A DNA stretch of 16,994 nucleotides. Origin: an uncultured Bacilli bacterium. Its GTDB lineage: Bacteria; Bacillota_I; Bacilli_A; RF39; UBA660. The notes beneath the pieces were generated by a model, which saw only the letters and a list, made by a program, of their open reading frames with translations, made no database searches and was not told where the DNA came from. This document shows positions 1 to 7,126 of this stretch, piece by piece. Made by a program: the position numbers and the translations under genes. The stretch spans positions 1 through 16,994 of the forward strand of contig CALVTA010000022.1 of NCBI GenBank assembly GCA_944359735.1, in the 5' to 3' direction. Within the stretch, counting starts at the first letter, position 1; each line of letters starts with the position of its first letter.

Positions 1-82
1 AAATCTACCCTTTTTTAGTACAATAGCTAATAATCTTGTTTTTTATTTAAGTATTTAGAATGCAATAGCATATTTTTAAAAA

Positions 83-331
83 TTAAAGATAAGTATTCTT
101 TAAATTCATTATAAATGTTGACACTTCCTGATATATTTCATCTCTAATATTACCTTTTAAATTAAATAAAATACTATTATCTTTTAATAAAATATTATAG
201 TTTTCTTTTAAAAAATTACAAATAACAATTGCCTCATCTTCACTTGGATATATATTCTTACTTTCTAAATATCCCATCACTAGATGAGGATTCAATATTT
301 TAATGTTATTTTTTATTAATCTTTCTATCAT
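83..331 (-). CDS. Small hypothetical protein, DUF2624/YqfT-like
   Basis: An 82-residue protein with a good ribosome binding site (AAGGGAG seven to eight bases before the ATG at 331 on the minus strand), so it is a real gene. It has no signal peptide or membrane segment. The N-terminus (MIERLIKNNIKIL) and the pattern of a helix, a 'PSEDEAIVICNFLK' segment and a C-terminal helix resemble the short DUF2624 family, which includes Bacillus subtilis YqfT; this is recognition by eye and unproven. The function of that family is unknown. It is transcribed divergently from the penicillin-binding protein gene, with 79 bases between the two starts. No terminator is visible in the 82 bases after its stop. 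Confidence 0.6.
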   Translation of the reverse strand: MIERLIKNNIKILNPHLVMGYLESKNIYPSEDEAIVICNFLKENYNILLKDNSILFNLKGNIRDEIYQEVSTFIMNLKNTYL

Positions 332-410
332 TTTTTCGCTCCCTTAATTAATTTATATGTAGTAAATTTTAATTTATGTGATAAACTAGTAAAGAAAGGA
401 GCTAGACAGT

Positions 411-2492
411 GTGAAGATAAAACAAAAAGTAAATAAGAAAAAAATTAATCGTTCAGATAGAAAATATACTGTTAATGGAAGCACTTATAAGAAAAGATTT
501 GTTTTTTTAGGTGGTATTTTAATAGCTCTATTTTTAGGGATAACTTTACGCCTTTATCAAGTTATGTTGAGAGATCAATCTAAATATGAAGAAGAATTAA
601 CAACACTTGCAATGCAAACAGTGGAAGGTCCGAGTTCTCCTCGTGGAAGAATTTTAGATCGCAATGGTAAAGTAATTGTTGATAATAAAGCAGTTAAAAC
701 GATTTATTATAATAAAGATAAAAGCAGAGGAACAAAAGAAGAAATAGAACTTGCTTATAAAGTTGTTGAGCACTTAAATTTAGATTATGATAAAATAACT
801 GATAGAAATAAAAGAGAATTCTTTGTTGCTAAGAATAGTGATGATATGGATGATAGAATTACTAAAGAAGAATGGGAAAAATATGAACAAAGAAAACTTG
901 ATAGTGATGATATTTATGAATTAAAGATAGAAAGAGTAACAGAAGAAGAATTAAATGCTTTTACTGATTTAGATAATAAAGCTAGTTATTTATATTACTT
1001 AATGAATAAGGGATACTCTTATGATGATAAAATTATTAAAAATGAAGATGTAAGTGATAGTGAATATGCTTACATTGCTGAAAATAATGAAGATTTACCA
1101 GGATTTAATACCAAACTTGATTGGGAGAGAGTCTATAATTATGGTGATACTTTTAGAACAATTTTAGGAAATATTGGTACTGTTCCTAGTGAAGAGAAAG
1201 ATGACTATCTTGCTAAAGGTTATTCTTTAAATGATATAGTAGGCACAAGTTACTTAGAAAAGCAATATGAAGATTATTTAAAGGGAACAAAAGCAATATA
1301 TAGAACTATTAATTCCCATGAGCTAGAGTTAGTAAGTGAAGGAAAAAGAGGTAATGATATAGTCTTAACTATTGATATTGATTTACAACAACAGTTAGAA
1401 GCTATTTTAAATGAAGAGATACTATCTACAAAAGGACAACCTAATACTAATTATTACGATAGAAGCTATGCTGTTATAACAGATCCAAATACTGGAGAAA
1501 TACTTGCAATGGCAGGTCGACAAGCCATTAGTGATGGTAATGGTGGTTATAAAACAATAGATTGTACAACTGGTATTATGACGGATCCAATGACAAGTGG
1601 TTCCGTTGTTAAAGGTGCTAGTATGCTGGTAGGATATAATACGGGAGCCATTACCCCAGGAGAGTATCAAGTAGATGAATGTATTAAAATAGCAGGCACA
1701 CCTCAGAAATGTTCTTGGCGGACATTAGGAAGAATTAATGATATAGATGCTCTTGCTTTATCTAGTAATGTATACCAATTTAAAACAGCAATGAAAGTAG
1801 CAGGAGCAACCTATCAATATAATAAACCTTTAGTAATTAATGAAAGTGCTTTTGATACATATCGTAATACCTTTAAAGAATTTGGGCTTGGTGTAAAAAC
1901 AGAAATAGATTTACCAGTTGAATCTTTAGGATATACTAGTGACAACAAAGCTCCAGGTTTACTTCTTGATTTTGTTATGGGACAATATGATACCTATACG
2001 CCAATTCAATTATCTCAGTATGTTTCAACCATTGCTAATGGTGGTAGTAGATTACAACCACATTTATTAAAAGAAGTACATACTGCAACTGATGATGATA
2101 GCTTAGGAGAAACTATTTATACATTTGAAACTAATGTTTTAAATAAAGTTAATACTAAAGAAGAATATTTAAATAGAGTAAAAGAAGGCTTTTATGCTGT
2201 TATGAATAAAAGCTATGGTTTAGGAGTAGGCTACATAGATGATTCACACGATCCAGCAGGTAAAACAGGAACTAGTCAGAGTGCTGCAGATACTAATAAT
2301 GATAATATTAATGATACTGATACCGTCTCTACCGCTTTTATAGGTTATGCTCCATCTTCTAACCCTAAAATGTCTATTACAGTAACATCTCCAAACTCAT
2401 CTTGGGAAAATCCAAATAATAGTTATTCAACATTAGTTACTAGAAGAATTAGTAAAAGAGCAAGCGATGCTTACTTTGCTTTATATCCTTAG
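411..2492 (+). CDS. Class B penicillin-binding protein (peptidoglycan DD-transpeptidase)
   Basis: A 693-residue bitopic membrane protein that cross-links peptidoglycan stem peptides outside the cell. It has a short basic cytoplasmic tail, one membrane helix at about residues 30-53, a PBP dimerisation domain beginning with the typical RGRILDRNG (78-86), and a transpeptidase domain from about 345. All three active-site motifs are present: SxxK at S398-K401, SxN at S451-N453, and KTG at K618-G620. There is no PASTA domain or glycosyltransferase domain. The acidic insert around 135-185 reminds me of the elongation-type PBP2a/PbpH group of Bacillus more than of FtsI, but I cannot settle elongation versus division from one gene. 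The start is GTG at 411, preceded by GAAAGGAG at a 9-base spacing. It ends 32 bases before a deacetylase-like membrane protein that probably shares its transcript. Confidence 0.93.
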   Translation: MKIKQKVNKKKINRSDRKYTVNGSTYKKRFVFLGGILIALFLGITLRLYQVMLRDQSKYEEELTTLAMQTVEGPSSPRGRILDRNGKVIVDNKAVKTIYYNKDKSRGTKEEIELAYKVVEHLNLDYDKITDRNKREFFVAKNSDDMDDRITKEEWEKYEQRKLDSDDIYELKIERVTEEELNAFTDLDNKASYLYYLMNKGYSYDDKIIKNEDVSDSEYAYIAENNEDLPGFNTKLDWERVYNYGDTFRTILGNIGTVPSEEKDDYLAKGYSLNDIVGTSYLEKQYEDYLKGTKAIYRTINSHELELVSEGKRGNDIVLTIDIDLQQQLEAILNEEILSTKGQPNTNYYDRSYAVITDPNTGEILAMAGRQAISDGNGGYKTIDCTTGIMTDPMTSGSVVKGASMLVGYNTGAITPGEYQVDECIKIAGTPQKCSWRTLGRINDIDALALSSNVYQFKTAMKVAGATYQYNKPLVINESAFDTYRNTFKEFGLGVKTEIDLPVESLGYTSDNKAPGLLLDFVMGQYDTYTPIQLSQYVSTIANGGSRLQPHLLKEVHTATDDDSLGETIYTFETNVLNKVNTKEEYLNRVKEGFYAVMNKSYGLGVGYIDDSHDPAGKTGTSQSAADTNNDNINDTDTVSTAFIGYAPSSNPKMSITVTSPNSSWENPNNSYSTLVTRRISKRASDAYFALYP

Positions 2493-2524
2493 AATAATTT
2501 ATTATCTTTTGTAATAAATTTATT
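2493..2524 (+). repeat. All-A/T inverted repeat between the PBP gene and the next gene
   Basis: Arms at 2493-2504 and 2512-2524 pair over 12 A-T base pairs with one bulged T; the loop is 2505-2511. The repeat fills the whole gap and ends one base before the ATG at 2525. It lacks G-C pairs and has no following T-run, so it is not a convincing terminator. It could weakly mask the ATG and leave the downstream AGGTGG free. Confidence 0.45.
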
Positions 2525-3400
2525 ATGAGGTGGTGTCTTATTAAAAAAGTAATAGAAGCAATTTTTGTAATCGCTCTTGTTCTTTTTTCATTTTATTACA
2601 CAGAAAAAGCGATTGTAATATTAGAATCTAATGATCCTCTTATGAAAGAGATAAAAGATAAGGGAAGTAGTAAAACTTCTTTGGCAGTTAATGCTAAAGT
2701 TGATGGAGATTATCTTATTCCCGGTTATAATGGGCTTACTATAGATTTAGAGGAGAGTTTTACAAAGATGAAGGGCTATGGTAGTTACAATGAAAGTCTT
2801 TTAGTTTTTGAAGAAGTAGCACCTACTATCTCTATAGATGATTATTATGATAAATATATATCTAGTGGCAATGGACTTACTACTAATATTGCTTTAGTTT
2901 TTACAGTTGATAATAGTAGTTATACATCAAATATTATAGAGATTTTAAAAGAAATGAAAACAGTTTCAACTTTCTTTATTGATGGAGAATTTATTGACAA
3001 TAATACTTCTTTTATAAGAGATGTAATTACAAATGGTAATGAAATAGAATTACTTAGCTATGCTAATAAATATGATGAACTTCTTTTTAAAGGCTCATTA
3101 GAGAAGATAAAGACTCTTACTAGTACAAGTCCTAAGTATTGTTATGCTACTTATGATAATGAAGAAATATTAAATTTATGTAGCAAACTATCTATGCATA
3201 CAATTATCCCAACATTGAGACTTGATAATAATATTTATTCAAGTGCTAAAGGTAATCTTAGGAGTGGTAGCATTATTAGCATTAAATTGACAAAAGAAAA
3301 TGTCAATGAATTAAAAGTTTTGATTAACTATATAAAACAAAGAGGTTTTACTTTAGTTACCTTAGATACCCTCTTAAACGAAGCAAGAAGTGAAAAATAA
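2525..3400 (+). CDS. Membrane-anchored polysaccharide deacetylase-like protein, probably catalytically inactive
   Basis: A 291-residue protein with one N-terminal membrane anchor (about 9-27), a linker with a 'VDGDYLIPGYNGLTIDLEES' segment, and a C-terminal domain (about 120-288) that follows the NodB/polysaccharide deacetylase pattern: a first strand at 122-126, 'STFF' at 148-151, 'GNEIELLSYANK' at 171-182, and a final 'GSIISI' strand plus helix and 'GFTLVTLDTLL'. The catalytic residues are gone. FDDGP is FTVDN (126-130), the metal-binding HxxxH positions are L177 and N181, and the RPPYG loop is YATYD (207-211). I infer a non-enzymatic, possibly glycan-binding partner of the adjacent PBP. 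The ATG at 2525 has no ribosome binding site; AGGTGG at 2528-2533 points instead to an AUU codon at 2540 (see findings). If so, the protein starts at 'IKKVIEAIF'. Confidence 0.75.
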   Translation: MRWCLIKKVIEAIFVIALVLFSFYYTEKAIVILESNDPLMKEIKDKGSSKTSLAVNAKVDGDYLIPGYNGLTIDLEESFTKMKGYGSYNESLLVFEEVAPTISIDDYYDKYISSGNGLTTNIALVFTVDNSSYTSNIIEILKEMKTVSTFFIDGEFIDNNTSFIRDVITNGNEIELLSYANKYDELLFKGSLEKIKTLTSTSPKYCYATYDNEEILNLCSKLSMHTIIPTLRLDNNIYSSAKGNLRSGSIISIKLTKENVNELKVLINYIKQRGFTLVTLDTLLNEARSEK

Positions 3401-3447
3401 ATATATAAATGCAATAAAAAAATTGACTAAATAACAGAATAAAAGTA

Positions 3448-3476
3448 TTGAAAAAAGTTTAAAGAAATGATAAATT
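3448..3476 (+). promoter_or_regulatory. Possible sigma-A promoter of the Mrr-type gene
   Basis: TTGAAA (3448-3453), a 17-base spacer, then TAAATT (3471-3476). An overlapping alternative is TTGACT (3423-3428) with TATTGA 17 bases later. Both are imperfect in a very AT-rich background, so only the presence of some promoter in the 110-base gap is reasonable. The rest of this gap shows no hairpin. Confidence 0.35.
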
Positions 3477-3510
3477 AAAGATGATCAAAAGAAAAAAGGA
3501 GTATTGAATA

Positions 3511-4509
3511 ATGAAAGATGATATAGTAGTATGGGGATTACATAATACTAATAACGAGAACTTATTGTTAAATGAGGAAGTAATAGCTGTAGGCTGGAGT
3601 GAAATGGGAGATCTATCTAAAATAGAAGCTAATAGAGATTCCTATTATGCAGCTTATAACAAAGTTTATAAAAATAAAACAAAACAATCAGTTGCAAATT
3701 CAGCTGGTCAACTGTTTAGGTTCGTTAATGAAGCCAAAGTGGGAGATTATATAGTTTATCCTACCAAATTTAATAGAATGATTAATATTGGACAAATAAC
3801 AGGAGAATATTTTTTTGATATTAATGAGAAAGAATATTGTCAAAAAAGAAAAGTAAAATGGTTAAAAGAATTGCCTAGGAGTGAATTTTCACAAGGAGCT
3901 TTATATGAAATAGGATCATTTTTATCGTTCTTTAAAGTTAAACATTATGCTGAAGAATTTATAAATGCAATCTATAGTAAAAAACTTCATCTAGATAACT
4001 CAGATATTTCAGATGGTGATGATGAAATAATAGCAACTTATGAAACTATATTAGAAAGTACAAAAGATTATATTTTAAGAGAATTAAATAAAAATTATAA
4101 AGGTTATGAATTAGAAGATATGGTTTCAGATTTGTTAAATGCTATGGGATATAGAACAACAATTAGTCCTCATGGAGGTGATAATGGTAGAGATATTATT
4201 GCATATAAAGACGAATTACCACCAAGAATTATAGTTCAAGTTAAAAGTCAAACAGGTAATATTAATGAATCTACTGTACAATCCTTAAAAGGAACAATGG
4301 ATGAAGGCGACTATGGATTATTTGTAACATTATCAGATTATGCTAAAAATGCTAAGATATATTTAGAAAAACATCCAATAATAAAATCAATTAATGGAGG
4401 AGAATTAGCAGATTTGATTTTAAAATACTATGATAACATGTCTGACAAATTTAAAGATACAATAAAATTAAAGAAAGTTTATATACCTATGATTGAAACA
4501 GAAGAGTAA
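3511..4509 (+). CDS. Mrr-type restriction endonuclease (probably modification-dependent)
   Basis: A 332-residue two-domain protein. The N-terminal 150 residues match the domain often found ahead of Mrr nucleases ('WGLHNT', 'VGWSEMGDL', 'AGQLFRFV', 'VGDYIVYPTKFNRMINIGQITG', 'RSEFSQGALYEIGS'). The C-terminal domain (about 190-300) is an Mrr-family PD-(D/E)xK nuclease: the helix 'GYELEDMVSDLLNAMGY' with E200/E202, D228 in 'GGDNGRDI', and Q243-x-K245 in 'IIVQVKS'. Such proteins cut foreign DNA, typically DNA carrying methylation. No methyltransferase or specificity subunit is adjacent, which favours a stand-alone type IV system; this is inference. The ribosome binding site AAAGGAG is at 3495-3501, 9 bases before the ATG. 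Base composition does not differ visibly from the neighbours, so recent transfer is not evident. Confidence 0.85.
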   Translation: MKDDIVVWGLHNTNNENLLLNEEVIAVGWSEMGDLSKIEANRDSYYAAYNKVYKNKTKQSVANSAGQLFRFVNEAKVGDYIVYPTKFNRMINIGQITGEYFFDINEKEYCQKRKVKWLKELPRSEFSQGALYEIGSFLSFFKVKHYAEEFINAIYSKKLHLDNSDISDGDDEIIATYETILESTKDYILRELNKNYKGYELEDMVSDLLNAMGYRTTISPHGGDNGRDIIAYKDELPPRIIVQVKSQTGNINESTVQSLKGTMDEGDYGLFVTLSDYAKNAKIYLEKHPIIKSINGGELADLILKYYDNMSDKFKDTIKLKKVYIPMIETEE

Positions 4510-4532
4510 TAATATAAAATTAATAAAATAAT

Positions 4533-4560
4533 TTGACAACTAATAATTTTGTAGTAAAAT
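4533..4560 (+). promoter_or_regulatory. Sigma-A promoter of the T-box-rnr-thrS operon
   Basis: A perfect -35 TTGACA (4533-4538), a 16-base spacer, and -10 TAAAAT (4555-4560). It lies 24 bases after the stop of the Mrr-type gene and just ahead of the T-box leader. Expected transcription start is near 4567. Confidence 0.75.
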
Positions 4561-4566
4561 AATATT

Positions 4567-4776
4567 TGTAAATACGTATCAGTTAAGGACATGATAAAAG
4601 AATACTTTTAATCTTAGAGACTTAACGGTTGGTGAAAGTTAAGAAAAGCTCTTTTGTTACTACCTTAATGAGTAGAATTATACAAAGTAATTCCGGTTAA
4701 GCCGTTATCAAAATTAAGTTAAATAAAGGATGGTATCGTGTAAGTGTAAAGCACTCCTATAGATATCATCTTTTTT
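4567..4776 (+). promoter_or_regulatory. T-box riboswitch, threonine-type (specifier ACU)
   Basis: A leader RNA that senses uncharged tRNA. Stem I can be drawn fully: base stem TTAAGG (4583-4588) with CCTTAA (4663-4668), AAAAGA (4596-4601) with TCTTTT (4650-4655), CTTTT (4605-4609) with AAAAG (4644-4648), the AGAGA bulge at 4616-4620, and CTTAAC (4621-4626) with GTTAAG (4638-4643), closing the standard GGTTGGTGAAA loop. The 3' strand of the specifier loop reads GTT-ACT-A, giving specifier ACU (4659-4661), a threonine codon. The conserved 'GCCGTTATC' stretch before the antiterminator is at 4701-4709. The T-box itself is AGGATGGTATCGTG (4727-4740), with UGGU at 4731-4734, fitting a tRNA ending in ACCA. 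The antiterminator pairs AGGA (4727-4730) with TCCT (4755-4758). The downstream operon contains thrS, which agrees with the specifier. Confidence 0.93.
4729..4776 (+). terminator. T-box-controlled intrinsic terminator
   Basis: GATGGTATC (4729-4737) pairs with GATATCATC (4762-4770) over nine pairs including one G-U, followed by six T (4771-4776). The left arm contains the T-box bulge, so this hairpin and the antiterminator exclude each other. Without uncharged tRNA-Thr, transcription should stop before rnr. Confidence 0.9.
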
Positions 4777-4801
4777 ATTATAGAGTCATGGGGAAGATAT
4801 T

Positions 4802-7126
4802 ATGGATATAATAGAACTATTAGAAATTTTTTTTAAGAAAAATAATCAAGCTGTAAGTATTAGTGGCTTGTATAAAACATTAAAAATAAAAGACAGTAAT
4901 AAAGACGCTTTTTTAGACGCTTTATTTGAATTAGAAAAAGCAGGTAAAATAATTTATCAAGATAATATGTATATTAAAGTTCCCCATAACTCAGATTTAT
5001 ATCATGGAAAGCTCCAAATATCTAATAAAGGCAACTTTTATATTAGTATAAATAAAAGTAGTAGAATAAATATTAAAAATTTTAGGGAATATAGATTAAA
5101 AAAAGATGATACTATATATGTAGTAAAAAGAGAAAGTAAAAGAACAGAAACTTATAAAAAGTATTTTGAAGGAGATATTATTAGGGTTGTAACAAGAGAA
5201 TCTTTACCTAGAGATAATTATCTTGCTAAAGGTATAGTAAAAAAAGAGTATTTGTCAGGAAAATATTATATTCAGGTAGAAAATAGAAAATATTATATTA
5301 AGAGTAAAAATATGAGAAGTGCTTACCCAGGAGATTTAGTTTCTATACAGTTAGGTACTAAAGATTCTTTAGAAGAAGTTAAAGTTTTAAATGTTATTAA
5401 AAGAAAAAATGATACTCATATATTTAAATGCATAGAGCATGAAGGAGTTAAAAAATGGCTTCCTTTAGGAACAACATATTTTGAGATAAGTTCGATTCCA
5501 GAAGAAGAGTATGAATCTGGATCCTTAGTTTTAGCATCCTTAAATCTTAAAGAAGGAAAATACTATCTTGATATAAAAGAAAAAGTAGCATCTAGATATA
5601 ATGAAGCCACTATAAATAGTGCTACAGAAAATAATTTTTCTTTAGAGTTTGATAAACAAATAATTAAAGAAGCAGAAAATATTATTTTTTTAAATCCTAT
5701 GATAGATTCTTCTAAAAGAAGGGACTTGCGAAGCTTAGTTACAGTAACAATTGATTCATCTCATGCCAAAGATTTAGATGATGCTATTAGTTTAGAAGAA
5801 AAAGGGGGACTTTATTACTTATATGTAAGTATAGCCGATGTTTCTTCTTATGTACCTTTTGAATCATCATTGTTTAATGAAGCGATAAAAAGAGGTACAA
5901 GTGTCTATCCGCTTGATACCGTAATACCTATGTTTCCTCAAAAAATATCTAATGAAATTTGTTCTCTTAATCCACATACAGATAAATTAGCTTTAACCTG
6001 TATGATGAAAATAGATATAAATGGTAATGTTTTAGATTTTGAGATATTCAATAGTATAATTAACAGTAACTATAAAATGAGTTATGATAGTGTTAATAAT
6101 TTATTATCAGGTAAAGAATATGATTATGATTATCTTCCATTCTATCAACTATTATTTAGAATGCAAAGACTTTCTAATATTATTCAAAATAAGCGAATAG
6201 AAAATGGTTCCTTATTTTTACAAACTAGTGAATATGGCTTCAATATGGATGAATTCAGTAATATAATGTCTTTAGAAGAAAATGAAAAAGGACCTGCTCA
6301 ATCAATAATTGAAAACTTTATGATTATAGCCAATAAAACAGTAGCTGATTATGCTTATTACTTAGAATTACCATTTGTTTATAGGAATCATGAGCCCCCA
6401 ACTAATATGGGATTAGATAAATTAAAAAGTAATCTAAAACATGAAAAAGTAGTAATTAACAGATTAAATTCTATAACTAATCCCAATATTTTAAAGAAAG
6501 TGCTTGTAAGTATTTTAGCAAATACAACTAAAGAAGAAGCTACCTTTATTTCCGAAATAGTTTTAAAGTCAATGACACGAGCTTATTATGATAATAAAAG
6601 TACCGGTCACTATGGTCTTGGATTAGATAGATATGCAACCTTTACTTCGCCAATTAGAAGAGCACCAGATCTATTAAATCACTATGCTTTAAATGCCATT
6701 CTTAATTATGATAAAGATAGAGAAGTAGTACTAGAAGCATTACAAAAAAAGTTACCCAAATTATGTGCTCATCTAACAGAAAGACAAATAGCTGCTGAAA
6801 TTGTAGAAAAAGAAACAAGCTATACTATATTAAAAGAATTATCCAATACGGCTTTAGTTGGAAGACTATCACAAGTAATTCAAAACTATGCTTTTGTAAA
6901 ACTTGAAGATAGTGTAATGGGATTAATTCATACTAGTAATAGATATGCTATTAGTTTAAAAAGACAATGTTTAATTGATAAAAAAGAAAAGAAAACTTAT
7001 AATATAGATGATACAATTATCTTAAGAATATGTAGCGACAAAAACATTGCTAGTTTTATACCATTAGAAATAGAAGAACAAGATAAAAAACTAATAAAAG
7101 GAGAGATGAAATATGATAAATATTAA
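4802..7126 (+). CDS. rnr: Ribonuclease R (3'-5' exoribonuclease)
   Basis: A 774-residue RNase II/R family exonuclease that degrades structured RNA from the 3' end in the cytoplasm. In order: an N-terminal winged-helix region (1-60), cold-shock-like OB domains (about 60-260), the RNB catalytic domain (about 305-640), and a C-terminal S1 domain (about 683-757). The four magnesium-binding aspartates of the RNB family are present as D318, D324, D326 and D327 ('TIDSSHAKDLDDAI'), and the conserved 'FTSPIRR' is at 614-620. Length is typical. There is no lysine-rich C-terminal tail of note. The start is ATG at 4802 with GGGGAAG a few bases upstream. It is the first gene after the threonine T-box and overlaps thrS by 14 bases, so its expression should follow uncharged tRNA-Thr. 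Confidence 0.95.
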   Translation: MDIIELLEIFFKKNNQAVSISGLYKTLKIKDSNKDAFLDALFELEKAGKIIYQDNMYIKVPHNSDLYHGKLQISNKGNFYISINKSSRINIKNFREYRLKKDDTIYVVKRESKRTETYKKYFEGDIIRVVTRESLPRDNYLAKGIVKKEYLSGKYYIQVENRKYYIKSKNMRSAYPGDLVSIQLGTKDSLEEVKVLNVIKRKNDTHIFKCIEHEGVKKWLPLGTTYFEISSIPEEEYESGSLVLASLNLKEGKYYLDIKEKVASRYNEATINSATENNFSLEFDKQIIKEAENIIFLNPMIDSSKRRDLRSLVTVTIDSSHAKDLDDAISLEEKGGLYYLYVSIADVSSYVPFESSLFNEAIKRGTSVYPLDTVIPMFPQKISNEICSLNPHTDKLALTCMMKIDINGNVLDFEIFNSIINSNYKMSYDSVNNLLSGKEYDYDYLPFYQLLFRMQRLSNIIQNKRIENGSLFLQTSEYGFNMDEFSNIMSLEENEKGPAQSIIENFMIIANKTVADYAYYLELPFVYRNHEPPTNMGLDKLKSNLKHEKVVINRLNSITNPNILKKVLVSILANTTKEEATFISEIVLKSMTRAYYDNKSTGHYGLGLDRYATFTSPIRRAPDLLNHYALNAILNYDKDREVVLEALQKKLPKLCAHLTERQIAAEIVEKETSYTILKELSNTALVGRLSQVIQNYAFVKLEDSVMGLIHTSNRYAISLKRQCLIDKKEKKTYNIDDTIILRICSDKNIASFIPLEIEEQDKKLIKGEMKYDKY

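Noticed and set aside
60..82. Weak hairpin (ATGC/GCAT) after the small minus-strand gene
   Set aside because: Only four pairs and no T-run in the right orientation for the minus strand.
379..387. TGATAAACT as an extended -10 for the PBP gene
   Set aside because: Transcription would begin at the ribosome binding site itself and no -35 is present.
1422..1670. 82-codon open frame antisense to the PBP gene
   Set aside because: It lies wholly inside the conserved transpeptidase coding region, has a low-complexity Ile/Thr/Ser/Cys-rich product and no ribosome binding site; it is a shadow of the real gene.
7107..7115. Longer thrS with a TGS domain
   Set aside because: An in-frame TGA two codons before the ATG prevents extension.
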